Source of the DNA: Delphinus delphis
Taxonomy: Eukaryota; Chordata; Mammalia; Artiodactyla; Delphinidae
Assembly (NCBI RefSeq): GCF_949987515.2
Contig: NC_082692.2
Location: 87,801,488 to 87,865,487 of the forward strand
Length of the DNA stretch: 64,000 nt
Direction: 5' to 3'
A program made the translations under genes and the position numbers. Shown piece by piece: positions 1 to 10,826 of the stretch. The notes beneath the pieces are model-generated. The model did not search any database. It was not told the DNA's origin and saw only the letters and a list, made by a program, of their open reading frames with translations. The stretch's first letter is position 1, and each line of letters starts with the position of its first letter.

Positions 1-1239
1 AAGCAATCTTAAAAAAAACCTGACATAATTCTAAAACACCATATACAATATGACAATATGACAAGTTCCAGGAGACACTGTGGAGGTGTTTGCCCTGCAG
101 AGCTATTGTTTTAATAACCCACTAGTTAACTCACAGCAATTAGTGGCTATTACCCCAAACTAAAATTAGAATGTCTATTATTTGCTTTAAAATTTTCTAA
201 ACAGAAATCTATCCTAAACATTTCTCTAATCTCTGATGGGCTGTCAATTTAGTCTTTTCAGTTTTGTCAAAATAATTTTCTGAAGGTACATATGCTATTT
301 GACCAGCCCCATCCTCAATTAGGGCTTTGTGGAAACCATCCTCTTGGAATCCACTCAACCCTCCATAATATTTTAATAACTCAAAATCCATTTGGTGTCA
401 GTTTTACCAGATTCAAATGCCACCACCACGCCTGAAGTGGCCATAAAACTCCACCTGTCTATTCACAGGCATCAGTGTAATTATTTTATTTATAATTCAC
501 AGACATGGTAGCTTCATTAATTTACGCTATAAATTCATTATGATCAAGGGGAAGATCTTTTATTTAAATTGCATTTCAAGGTTAAGTTCTTGATTTTTCT
601 TCTGTTCTGACAAAACATAGAATCTTTAAATATGAAACTCATTGTTTAGGGATACCCAGATATTCAGTGATATAAAGCAAATAATATAAATTGGTTGTGT
701 GATTTGCTACCAGAAAAAAACTCTGATAATCAAAAACAAACAAAACATGAACCATTTAAATCATAACATCAATAAAGCTGTCTTGATTTTGATAGCCTGC
801 ACCATATGTACCATACTCAGGAGATGAAGGACCGAGTTGAGAACTGGGTGCACTCTTTGCTGTTAACCACTCAACTGCACCATCTCTTAGTAACTTTTTA
901 AAGTTCATCTTCATTTGCTTTCCTTTCTTGATAATTTAAGCCATCAGTCAACAACTATCTACATTCACAGGCATCCAAAATAATTTTAAAATTTCCATTT
1001 ATTGTTTCATTTTATTTGTTTAAATTTTCTTGATTTAGTAAAATTATTTTCTTTTATTACTTCTTCTCTCCACTTTACTCTTTTCCCTATCCACACTCAT
1101 AACTGTCATTCCCATCTCACTTCTTCCAGGTTAATAAATCAATAGCACAGCTATTCTTCCATAGTTTTCCTTATATTTGTTAATTTAATTTAATTTAAAC
1201 ATACATGTATACATCCATACATACATATTCATTCACACA
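1..1239. other. AT-rich unassigned sequence
   Basis: I recognise no gene or repeat family here. The sequence is AT-rich, with loose TTTAA and ATACATAC runs near 1,175-1,245 that resemble decayed simple repeats. A 60-codon minus-strand open frame lies at 209-391 and is listed separately. The stretch may hold retroelement remains too old to see by eye. Confidence 0.4.
209..391 (-). other. Unrecognised 60-codon open frame
   Basis: The frame starts MDFELLKYYGGLSGFQEDGF and ends LEKCLG before a TAG stop. Its composition is balanced and protein-like, unlike the low-complexity frames elsewhere in the window. I do not recognise a family. The sequence just upstream on the minus strand has a weak acceptor-like TTCAG but no good pyrimidine tract, and in-frame stops appear soon after. 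It could be a decayed retroelement or retrocopy fragment, or chance. It lies on the opposite strand from the ERVL further right, so it is probably not part of it. Confidence 0.2.
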
Positions 1240-2044
1240 TGTATATTTACATGAAGTGTCATTGATTTGGAAAATCTATAGTTTTTTCTGCAACTTGCTA
1301 TTCTTAGTAGCACCCGATGAAAATTTCTCCAAGTCAATGGCATAACTCTCACACATCATTTTTAATAGTTATATAATATACGAGTAGATGTATACGTGTT
1401 CAACCCTTTCCAAAGCTTTGATAGATCTCATGTAACACACACACATGCACTTTGATGTATATTAAATAGATTACCAGAAATGAAAATATATGTAAAATGT
1501 AATTTAAAAAATTTTAAGACAACACCAGATTGCTTTTCTAAAGGTGTGAAAAAATTTGTATTTCTACCAGGAAAGCAAATGTCATCACTTTTTTCACTGT
1601 TGCTCTGTCATGAATATGAGCATCTGTTTATATATTTGCTAGCTCCTTGGTTTTACTTTTCCATGAACTGCTAGTTTGTTTCTTTGTTCATTTTTCTATT
1701 GAACTATCCATATAGACATATAATTTACAAATGTCAAATTGTAAGAACTCTTTGTATATTATCAATATTAACTCTTTGCACCTGTCATCTACTTTGGAAA
1801 TTTTCCTCAACATATATTTCCTACTGATTTTCTTTATGCTAATATTTTCTATCTAATTAATTTACATTAAGTTTTACATAGAAAATATGTCTGTATTTTT
1901 TTTCTGGGTTGCTATATTTGATTAAGAATTGTTTTCTCATCACTAAATTAAATATGTAGCCTCTTAAATGTCCTTCTACAATTTTACTTTGTTCATATTT
2001 AACTCTTTAATCCATATATAATTCATATTTATCTAGTTATCTAT

Positions 2045-2081
<37 letters not shown>

Positions 2082-2745
2082 AGGTAAGGGGTCCTCCTTA
2101 ATTTTACTCCAGATGGATAGTCATTTGTGCCAGTGTTACTTCTTAAACGAAGCAACCATTTCCCATTACACTGAAATGCTAACTTTGGTATATATTAAAT
2201 TCCTACAAATACCAGTATCTATTTCTGATTCTATATGCTAATCCACCAATTGATTTGTCTGTTTCTTATGTCAAATCATGTTGATTTGGTAATAACATGT
2301 TTTTGGAAATAATGGTGATCTACGGCATTTCTGTCAATTTCTTAATTTAATATTAGTGGTTGGCAATTTAGATGAATACATGTGGCTTTGACAAGTTTTG
2401 GTACACAGCCTTTCTCATATCTAAATATTTTCTGGTTTTATTCTGTATATGTATTAAGTGAGGAGTGGCAACTGGATCTTATTGGATTACTATGGTCATA
2501 TGATTTTTCCAAAATAACCTGTTGTCTCTGATGACAGAGTAAAATATTCTTACTTTCCTGGAATAAACCTTTCTTGGTCAGAATTATTATCCTCTTCATA
2601 CACTGCTGAATACCAATTATTGGTATTTTAGTTAGAATTTTTACATTTTAGTTAGAATTAGTTTTCCTAAAATCACATGTATTTTGGTCACTTCCTTTTA
2701 ACATACCATAACAGCTTTTGACACTGAAATTATGTAGGACTCATA
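1240..2745 (-). mobile_element. Old L1 fragment, antisense
   Basis: Blocks read as reverse-complement L1 ORF2. Examples are the AAGAACTCTTTGTATATT stretch near 1,745 and the GGAATAAACCTTTCTTGG stretch near 2,560. Divergence is high, no open frame survives, and the borders are approximate. A (CA)n run sits inside. At its right edge the ERVL reverse-transcriptase fragment begins. Confidence 0.5.
2047..2076. repeat. (CA)15 microsatellite
   Basis: Fifteen uninterrupted CA units lie inside the old antisense L1. A pure run of this length is likely to vary in length between individuals. Confidence 0.95.
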
Positions 2746-2759
2746 ATATGAATTGCTGA

Positions 2760-2974
2760 GTTTTCCATATTTTTCTCAGGCAGTTGCTTGGGACAGACAA
2801 CAGTATAGATTTTCAGTCTTGCCCCAAGGATATGGTAACTCTTCCACTCATTGATATAATATAGTTTCAAGGGACCTAGACAACATGGACCCTCTGCAGA
2901 ACATGGTATTATGCCAATAACATCATGTTAATCAGACCAAATAAGCAAGATACGTCAAGGATGTTAAAAACCCT
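2760..2974 (+). pseudogene. ERVL pol remnant: reverse transcriptase part
   Basis: This block aligns by eye with the part of class III (ERVL) pol around the reverse-transcriptase active site. The residues where the paired catalytic aspartates are expected are encoded by AAT AAC at 2,916-2,921, which read as asparagines, so the enzyme motif is broken. The frame is interrupted elsewhere. The fragment stops at the insertion point of a short L1, and the same pol sequence resumes at about 3,166. It is an inactive genomic fossil. Confidence 0.7.
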
Positions 2975-3165
2975 GCACAGGGAGATTAGCTCGGTGCTTG
3001 GTGACCACCTAGAGGGGTGGGATAGGGAGGGTGGGAGGGAGACGCAAGAGGAAGGAGATATGGGGATATATGTATATGTATAGCTGATTCACTTTGTTAG
3101 AAAGCAGAAACTAACACACCACTGTAAAGCAATTATACTCCAATAAAGATGTTAAAAAAAACCCG
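2975..3165 (+). mobile_element. L1 3' end (5'-truncated), cetartiodactyl type
   Basis: The block runs from GGGAGATTAGCTCGGTGCTT through the familiar AGCTGATTCACTTTGTTA and GCAATTATACTCCAATAAAG motifs to an A-rich tail. It is a severely 5'-truncated L1 of the type common in whales and ruminants. It is flanked by short near-duplicates: AAAAACCCTG ending at 2,974 and AAAAACCTG at 3,166-3,174. These look like target-site duplications and place the insertion inside the ERVL pol sequence. Confidence 0.85.
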
Positions 3166-4690
3166 AAAAACCTGATAAAATACATGTGTTCCAGAAGGTG
3201 GGAGGAAAACCCTACCAACATCCAGGGGTCTTACTCATAGCCAAACTTTTTAATTTTTTTATTTTTATGGTCCCATGATCTGGGGCATGTGGGGACATTT
3301 TCATCAAAGTGAAGGACAAATTACTGTATGTCAAACCTCCCACCACCAGTTTGGCCTCTTTGCTTATGAATACTTCTCTGACCTGTTCACCATGTGATGC
3401 AAAGGTTGAGCGGGCCCAGAGCAGGAAAAGATTCCACAGGAGACCAAGGCAGTAACACAAATCGCCCTTCTCCTAGGGCCATATGACCCAGCAGATGCTA
3501 TGGGTTTAGAGGTATCAATGGTGGCTAAACACACTGTAAAATTTCTGGCAAGTCCCAATAAGAGAATCACAGCATATCCCCTCAGGGTCCTGGAGCAAGT
3601 ACACGCCATCTGCAGTGAAGAATTACACATCACTTGAAAAAGTCCCAGGAATGCCACTGAGCCCTGGTAAAGAGAGATGCCTGACATTATATGGGACATT
3701 ATATAACCACTGCAACGCAACTGACCATCACAACCTGGGTTCAGTCAAACCCACCAAATCATATGGTCACGCAGGCATATCAGAAATCCATCATAACATG
3801 AAAATGGCATTCCTGGGATCAGGCATGAGCAGGGACAAACCAGCCCGTTGTGTATGTGGGTGCAAATCAAACATAAACCACTGTACCACATCTTCAATCA
3901 GAGATGACCCTGAAAGACAGCAGTGAAGGAAAACCTTCACAATGGGCAGAACACCCATTTTCTGTTAAAAGAGAAAGAAGTACCCCAAGGTAAGAATACA
4001 TGGACTGACAGGCAGTGGTAAATAGTTTGGCTATGTTGGTCAGGAGCCTAAAATAATGAAGAATTATAGACCATGGACAGGGTAACCTGGGGAACAGTCA
4101 TGTGAGCAGAAATAGGAGTGGGAACAAAATGTGAAGACCTTACAAGTTAACAGACAGCAGAGAGTCACCAAATACCCAAGTCAGGCAGAAGAGCTCACCA
4201 GATGGTATCAGCCACTTTTGTCACCATCTACCATAGAGCTGGTGTATGAATGGAATGGCAGCACAGATAGAGGCTGTGGATGGGCCCAAAAGCATGGTCT
4301 CCCCACTCGCCAGAGCTAGGCCAACCTGCCATCAAGAGACCAGTGCTGAGGCCCCAGAATGGTACTATCCCGCAAGCAATCAACAAGCAACTTGGCAATG
4401 GGTTGATTATATCAAACTCCTTCCATACTGGAAGGTGCAGTAATTCATCTTGACGGAAACTGATCTATATTTTAGATATAGGTTTGCCTTTTCTGCCCAT
4501 GTGTCCACGCTAGCACCACTATACAAGGGCTTACCGGGTGTCTAAATCATCCAACGTGAGTTCACATATAACACCGCCTCAGGTCAAAAAAACTACTCTG
4601 CAGCCATGGAGATGCCAGAGGGCGCAATGGTACAAAGGCCACTTGTGTTAACATTCCACAATACCAAGAAGCTGTCAGCCTGATAAATAT
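3166..4690 (+). pseudogene. ERVL pol remnant: RT/RNase H tail to integrase
   Basis: This continues the pol sequence interrupted at 2,974. The left part corresponds to the reverse transcriptase-RNase H region. The right part corresponds to the integrase entry and core: the frame around 4,321-4,443 has a Cys-His remnant and WQWVDYI, where the Asp codon at 4,405-4,407 sits at the first core acidic position. Stops and indels break the frame several times, and no domain is intact. An antisense L1 begins at about 4,690 and splits the element again. The class III assignment rests on overall resemblance, not on a search. Confidence 0.75.
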
Positions 4691-5320
4691 AAAGGCCACT
4701 TTTTAAAACAGACTTTATATTTTAGAGCAGTTTTAAGTTCACAGCAAAACTGAGTGGAAAATACATGCATTTCCCGTAGACTCCCCACCTCCACACACAC
4801 ACAGCCTCCTCCACTATCAACCTCCCACACCGGAGGGGTACATTTGTTACAACTGATCAACTTACACTGACACATTATTATCACCCAAAGTCCATGGGTG
4901 TCTTAGGGTTCACTCTTTGTGATGTACCTTCTATGAGTTTTGGCAAGTGTTTAATAACACGTATCTACCGTTAAAGTATCATAAAGAGTAGTTTCACTGC
5001 CCTAAAAAGTCATCTGTGCTCCACCAACTCATCCCTCTCTTCCCCTTAAACCCTGGCAAATGCTGATCTTTTTATTGTTTCCATAGTTTTGACTTTTCCA
5101 GAATGTCATACAGTTGGAATCACACAGCATATAACATTTTCAAATTGGCACATTTGACTTAGTAATATGCACTTAAAGTTCTTCCATATCTTTTCATAAC
5201 TTGATACCTCATTTCCTTTTAGATGTTGAATAATATTCCACTACCTGTATGTTTCATACTTAATTTATTCATTCATCTACTGAAGGATATCTTAGTTGCC
5301 TCAGTGTTTTGACAAATATT

Positions 5321-5544
5321 TTGGGTTATTTGTTTTGTTTTGTTTTGTTTTTTCCGTACGCGGGCCTCTCACTGTTGTGGCCTCTCCCGTTGCGGAGCAT
5401 AGGCTCCGGACGCACAGGCTCAGCGGCCATGGCTCACGGGCCCAGCCGCTCCGCGGCATGTGGGATCTTCCCAGACCAGGGCACGAACCTGTGTCCCCTG
5501 CATCGGCAGGCGGACTCTCAACCACTGCGCCACCAGGGAAGCCC
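5321..5544 (-). mobile_element. Cetacean CHR-type SINE (short form)
   Basis: On the minus strand the head is GGGCTTCCCTGGTGGCGCAG, followed by the tRNA-like part with a B-box-like GGTTCGTGCCC and the 3' segment ending GAGGCCCGCGTACGG, then a T-rich (A-tail) end on the plus-strand left. It is flanked by 16-bp duplicates, 5,305-5,320 and 5,545-5,560, with two mismatches. It inserted into the old antisense L1. The frames of 84-88 codons here are all internal to this SINE. Confidence 0.95.
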
Positions 5545-6199
5545 TGTTTTGGCAACTATTAATAAGCTGCCATAAACATCCATATACAGGGCTTTGCATG
5601 GACATAGTTTTCAGATCCTTTGGGTAAAGACCAAGGAACATGTTGCTAGATCGTATGCTAAGAGAATGTTTCATTTGTAATAAACTGTCAATCTATCTTA
5701 CAAGTGACTACTACAGTTTGCATTCCCACCAGGAACAAATGAGACTTACTGTCATTCCACATCCTCACCAGCATTTGGTATTGTCAGTGTTCTGGATTTT
5801 GGACATTCTAATACGTATGTAGTGGTATCTCATTGTTGTTTTCTTTTGCATTTCCCTGATGACATATCATGTGGAACGTCTTTTCATATATTTATTTGCC
5901 ATCTGTATATCTCCCTTGGTGAGGTCTCTGTTAAGATCTTTGATTCATTTTTTAATCAGGTTGTTTGTTTTCTTATTGCTGAATTTTAAGAGTTCTTTGT
6001 ATATTTTGGATAACGGTTCTTTATCAGAAATATCTTTCATAAATATTTTTTCCAAGTCAGTGGCTAATCTTCTAACTGTCTTGAGTATGTTTTTATGTGC
6101 TTACTGGACATCTGTATATCTTCTTTAGAGAAATGTCTATTCAAATCCTTTGCCCATTTTTAAAACTGGGTTCTTTATCTCTTTATTGTTGCCTTGTAA

Positions 6200-6411
6200 A
6201 AGTTATTTATTCATTCTGGATACAAGTCTCTTACCAGGTATATGACTTAAAATATTTTACCCCATTCTATTGGTTGTCTTTCCCCTTTTTTAATGGTATC
6301 CTTTTAAGTTATTTATTCATTCTGGATACAAGTCTCTTACCAGGTATATGACTTAAAATATTTTACCCCATTCTATTGGTTGTCTTTTCCCTTTTTTAAT
6401 GGTATCCTTTT
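6200..6411. repeat. 106-bp tandem duplication (two copies)
   Basis: Copy one spans 6,200-6,305 and copy two 6,306-6,411. They begin AAGTTATTTATTCATTCTGG and end TTAATGGTATCCTTTT. I see one substitution between them (TTTCCCC versus TTTTCCC). The near identity, inside an L1 that is otherwise strongly diverged, indicates a duplication much younger than the L1. Confidence 0.95.
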
Positions 6412-6638
6412 AAATGTTGTGCTTTTGACAAAGTCCAACTTGTCTTTTTTTTTTTTTTTTGACACTTAGATAACATATCTAAGAAACCACTGCCTAACCC
6501 AAAGTCATGGAGATTTACACTTTTCTTCTAAGATTTTTATAGTTTTAGCTCTTATAGTTAGGTCTATCCCTATTTTGAAATAAGATGGTCTATATTATGA
6601 GGTAGTGGTCTAACCTCTTTTGCATATGGATACCCAGT

Positions 6639-7335
6639 TGTCTCACCACTGTAATGGCATTTCGAAGGTACAGTGAGGCATCAGCTTGTAGAGGATTCCC
6701 TGCAAGAATGAAGTATCCTTCTCCAGTACACAGAATATGCCCTAAATCAATGACCATTTTATGGTGCTATGTCCTTAATAAGTACAACACATACATTTAG
6801 GAACCAAGGAATAGAAGTAGAAGTGGCCTCACTTGTGACTCTCACCAACCCACATCAAAAATTTCTTCTTTACATTTTCTGAAACTGATAATTTAAGAAT
6901 CTTTGTTTGCAGAAAGGGAACATTTCCACTAGAGGACATATCCAGAGTCCCACTAAACTTTAAGTTATAGTTTGAACCTTGTCACTTCAGGGTCCTCATG
7001 CTAGAAGATAAACAATAAACAAAGAAAGAGGAAAAAGGAAATACCAGCCAAAGAGAATCTAGAATGGACAGTAAAGTAGAAAAACAATAACTGTCTCCAC
7101 AAACACTTATTTATACAGTATTTTTAACATATTATCTGTATAATGATATACAGATTTTGCACTTGGAGACCAAATGCAGAGGTAAATCATGTATTTTGTC
7201 CTATTGGCTGTCCCCTAATAGGACAAAACATTTTGGTAAGTTTCTCCAAAAAATAAGACGAACAAGAATCTTGGAGAAGCTGTTTCCAAAACCTATTACA
7301 CAAAGCAAGTGGATGTGTTCAACATAGGGGTAGAC
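6639..7335 (+). pseudogene. ERVL 3' internal remnant
   Basis: After the antisense L1 the sequence again resembles the 3' internal part of an ERVL element on the plus strand (for example GGAACCAAGGAATAGAAG near 6,800 and the block to about 7,010), leading to an LTR at 7,336. No open frame is kept. An A-rich stretch near 7,010-7,090 and the less recognisable 7,090-7,330 may include small insertions. Confidence 0.6.
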
Positions 7336-7740
7336 TGTAGTGGTCCCCTCAGAATGAGGCATTCATGACCTCAGCTACTGGAAATACAGGTGACTGAGTC
7401 GTACAGGAGCTAAAGAGATTCAGCTAAAGAGAATCACCTCACTCAAAGTTGTTCCTCCCTCCTTAATGATAGCCTGCATGCAATTACTGCCTTTTGTAAG
7501 GTGGTATAAAGGCACAATCTTAGAACTCAGGGCAAAGCAACCCTCTAGAGCCATCACAGCCCAGATCTCCCCATAGGAGGGGCTTAGACTTTAATGTAGC
7601 TGCATCACAGTTCACCTCCTTCCTTGGTTCAATCCTCTTTCCTTTATTCTCTCACAGGGCCTCATCCTGAGAGCACTCCCAACTAAACTTCCGGTATGCA
7701 GATCTCTGTCTCACAGTTGGTCTTCCAAAGAACACAATCT
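7336..7740 (+). mobile_element. ERVL 3' LTR (MLT2-like)
   Basis: The LTR starts TGTAGTGGTCCCCTCAG and ends near GAACACAATCT. It carries GGTATAAAGGC with a TATA-like box at 7,505-7,510, the block CAGGGCAAAGCAACCCTCTAGAGCC, given here only as positions 7,530-7,553, and a decayed poly(A)-signal region near 7,681. The order internal region then LTR fits a 3' LTR of the ERVL described above. No 5' LTR is visible to the left. Confidence 0.7.
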
Positions 7741-7929
7741 AAGGTACCTTCCAATTTTAGGAGTAAATCTTTGCAACATTCCTCAACAACTGTGACTGAC
7801 ACATCCATGTATTTCTATGCCATATATTAAAAATGGTGATCTGAGTCCTCCTGTTCTTTTTTTTTTAATCAGATATATATCATTTCAAGAGTCAAATGGA
7901 AAAAAGAACAGCATAAAGATGATTTTCAT
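7741..7929. other. Short unassigned stretch
   Basis: No feature recognised. It contains a short T run at 7,857-7,866. Confidence 0.4.
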
Positions 7930-7994
7930 AGTCTTGAGTTTGAGTCCTTAACCTGCTATTTAGTGTCTCTGACTTTGGGTAAATTACTTAATAT

Positions 7995-8030
<36 letters not shown>

Positions 8031-8065
8031 TATTTTCTTTACCTGTAACATGGTGTTAAATAAAA
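7930..8065 (+). mobile_element. MIR fragment with (TA)n
   Basis: The core-like block CTCTGACTTTGGGTAAATTACTTAA and the later ACCTGTAACATGG follow the MIR pattern (positions 7,966-8,052). A (TA)n run at 7,999-8,026 splits the element. The name rests on the conserved MIR motif order. Confidence 0.6.
7999..8026. repeat. (TA)14 microsatellite
   Basis: Pure TA dinucleotide run inside a MIR. Confidence 0.95.
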
Positions 8066-8154
8066 GGACCTGTGCTCAGGGAGTCATGTTAAGAACTAAA
8101 TAATCAAAGGCACAAAAGGTAATAAGCATACAGCCAAATAAAAATTAGCTATTA

Positions 8155-8310
8155 TTTTCATAATTAAAATTACTAGGAAAAAACTCACACAAGTGGGTTT
8201 AAGCCCCAGTTGTGACACTGTGAAAGCTTTACCAAGTTTCCTTGCCTAGCCTATACCTCGGTTTCCTTAACTGCAAAATGAAGAAAGCAGAGGAAGAACT
8301 GCTAAGCTAT
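8155..8310 (+). mobile_element. MIR SINE fragment
   Basis: The order GGGTTTAAGCCCCAG, then TTTCCTTGCC, then CGGTTTCCTTAACTGCAAAATG matches the tRNA-related and core parts of MIR on the plus strand. Confidence 0.65.
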
Positions 8311-9125
8311 TTTCTCCAAAAAAAAACCCTGTTATTCTTTAGATACAAAGACCCAAATGATCTGCATCAGTGGGGTTTTTGGTATTAACAACCCCGGGGA
8401 TGCTGCTGATTCCTCGGCAGTGAAAAAGAGGCATTGGCCGCCCCTGCTCCTCTGGGGCCTTGTTAGAGCCTTGCTCCCCAGCAGCTCAGAGGAACCCATG
8501 TTCTCAGGGACTTCGGTGTTTGGCAGTGGCTGTGGGCACCTTGTGACTTACCCAGCCTACTCCAGTGAGCAGGGAGCTCTGTCGCTGGCAGCCAGTCTTG
8601 ACAGAACCAAAGGGTAAACATAGAAGATTCAAATAAACAAAGACAAACACAACCAACCTGGACCAAAAAAAAAAAAAAAAGAAAAGAAGGAAAAGCAACA
8701 CTGAGCAATATTTTAGCACTTGTGCAGAGCACAAAGGAGAAAAAGAGTAAAGGAAGAAAGTCTGCCTCCTTAGAGGAAATGAAGATGCAGCCATTCTAAT
8801 TTTACTTCGATTTTTCCCCGTCTCTTTTAGATGGCTTCCTGATCACACTATGCAATTGCTTAATATAATAATATAGATTGTGTGGCTCACCAAAGTGTAT
8901 TTTAGGCACCCATTACCAGAATCATGGAGACAACTGTGTCGGTTATGATGGAATTTAACATCCAAGACACTGGGGCACTCAAATTATCCAGAAGTCCAAT
9001 CGCTGAGTCCAGAACACGCATCTCCAAGGACAGTAAGATCTTGTATCATTTACTCAGAGGGAAATTCAATAGGCACGTTATTTTTCCTGTCACCCATGTG
9101 GACTGGATGACTATAAATCATGGCA
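8311..9125. other. Unassigned region, GC-richer 8,390-8,620
   Basis: No gene recognised. The block 8,390-8,620 is richer in G and C than its neighbours and holds an 86-codon frame without recognisable motifs. An A run at 8,666-8,682 just after a GC-richer block with an AAATAAA-like motif could be the tail of an old retrocopy, but I found no parent gene and no flanking duplication. Confidence 0.3.
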
Positions 9126-9129
9126 GTAC

Positions 9130-9328
9130 ACAGTGTCAGCACCACCCAGGCTCTGAAGCCAGACAACCCTGGGTACAGATCCCAGCAGTGACCTCACTGG
9201 CTGGCTACCATCAGCTCCTCCTCTAGAACAGGAATAACAATGGCACCTACCTCTTGAGGACTAGATGAGTTAATACCTATAGAGCACCAAATGCAGTGCC
9301 TGGTAAAGGGTGACTGCCTGATAAGGGT
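9130..9328 (+). mobile_element. MIR SINE
   Basis: A long MIR copy: GCTCTGAAGCCAGACAACCC, then TAGAACAGGAATAACAATGG, then GATGAGTTAATACC and GCAGTGCCTGG in the expected order. Its 3' end meets the T-rich end of the next L1. Confidence 0.8.
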
Positions 9329-10826
9329 TATTTTTTTTAATTTATTTTTTATTTTATATTGGAGTACAGTTGATTTAAAACGTTGTGTTAGTTTCAGGTG
9401 TACAGCAAAGTGATTCAGTTATACATATATATGTATCCATTCTTTTTCAGATTCTTTTCCCATATAGGTTATTACAGAATACTGAGTAGAGGTCCTGTGT
9501 TATACAGTAGGTCCTTGTTGATTATCTATTTTATATACAGTAGTATGTATATGTTAATCCCAAACTCCAAACTCCTAATTTATCCCCCCGACCTTGCCCC
9601 TTTGGTAACCATAAATTCATTCCTTAAGTCTGTGAGTCTGTTTCTGTTTTGTAAATAAGTTCATTTGTATCATTTTTTAAATTAGATTCCACATATAAGT
9701 GGTATCATGTGGTATTTGTCTTTCTCTGTCTGATTTACTTCACTTAGTATGATAATCTCTAGGTCCATCCATGTTGCTATAAATGGCATTACTCAGTTCT
9801 TTTTTTTTTTTTTTGACAAGTGGTTATTGATTTTTTAAATTTATTTATTTGGCTGTGTTGGGTCTTAGTTGCGGCATGCGGGATCTTTCACTGTGGCACA
9901 CAGGCTCTTTGTTGCTGTGCACGGGCTCCTCTAGTTGCGATGTGCCGATTTCTCTCTCTAGTTGTGGCGCACAGGCTCTCTAGCTGCGGCACACAGGCTT
10001 AGTTACCCTGCGGCATGTGGGACCTTAGTTCTCCGACCAGGGATCGAACCTGCATCCCCTGCATTGGAAGGCAGATTCTTAACCACTGGACCACCAGGGA
10101 TGTCCCGTTAATTCTTTTTTATGGCTGAGTGATATTCCGTTGTATATATGTACCACATTTTCTTTATCCATTCCTCTGTCGATGGACATTTAGGTTGCTT
10201 CCATGTCCTAGCTATTGTAAATAGTGCTGCAATGAACATTGGGGTGCATGTATCTTTTCAAATTATGGTTTTCTTCAGATATATGCCCAGGAGTGGGATT
10301 GCTGGATCATAGGTTAGCTCTATTTTTAGTTTTTTAAGGAACCTCCATACTGTTCTCCATAGTGGCTGTACCAATTTACATTCCTACCAACAGTGTAGGA
10401 GGGTTCCCTTTTCTCCACACCCTCTCCAGCATTTATTGTTTGTACATTTTTTGATGATGGCCATTCTGACCAGTATGAGGTGATAACTCATTGTAGTTCT
10501 GATTTGCATTTCCCTAATAATTAGCGATGTTGAGCATCTTTCCATGTGCTTTCTGGATATCTGTATATCTTCTTTGGAGAAATGTCTATTTAGATCTTCT
10601 GCCCATTTTTTTTTTTTTTTTTAATATTTAGCTGCTTGAGCTGGTTGTATATTTTGGAGATTAATCCCTTGTCGGTCACTTCATTTGCAAATATTTTCTC
10701 CCATTCTGTGGATTGTCTTTCCACTTTGTTTATGGTTTCCTTTGCTGTGCAAAAGCTTTTAAGTTTAATTAGGTTCCATTTGTTTATTCTTATTTTCATT
10801 ACTCTAGCAGGTAGATCCAAAAAGAT
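9329..10826 (-). mobile_element. L1 (artiodactyl type), antisense 3' part
   Basis: On the minus strand this is L1 ORF2 C-terminal coding sequence plus 3' end. The plus-strand start is the T-rich tail followed by TATTGGAGTACAGTTGATTT, and later blocks include TTCTCCATAGTGGCTGTACC (10,354) and GGAGAAATGTCTATTTAGATC (10,576-10,596). It is less diverged than the other L1s in the window. It is the 3' half of a twin-primed insertion; the inverted 5' half follows directly. A SINE sits at 9,801-10,106. Confidence 0.9.
9801..10106 (-). mobile_element. CHR-type SINE (long form)
   Basis: On the minus strand it begins GGGACATCCCTGGTGGTCCA and contains GGTTCGATCCCTGGTCGG (a good B box). It then runs through the long CHR body to an A-rich tail, seen as T-rich sequence from 9,801. 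It inserted into the antisense L1; the flanking duplicates are T-rich and not clear-cut. Confidence 0.9.

Larger units (their letters stand above)
4691..6638 (-). mobile_element. Old L1 (L1M type), antisense
   Basis: Read on the minus strand this is the end of L1 ORF2 plus 3' UTR. Recognisable plus-strand blocks include TTTTCCAGAATGTCATACAG (5,097), CATTTCCCTGATGACATATC (5,850) and the GGATACCCAGTTGTCTCACC block (6,628). It lies within ERVL pol sequence, since integrase precedes it and the ERVL 3' part follows. A SINE (5,321-5,544) and a 106-bp tandem duplication (6,200-6,411) are inside it. Confidence 0.8.

Noticed and set aside
2047..2076. CRISPR-like or satellite array
   Set aside because: The repeats found are simple dinucleotide runs, two-copy tandems or dispersed transposons. 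There is no regular repeat-spacer structure anywhere.
3364..3926. Overlapping frames of 103-118 codons as host genes
   Set aside because: They lie inside the decayed ERVL pol region, one of them antisense, with frame breaks on both sides.
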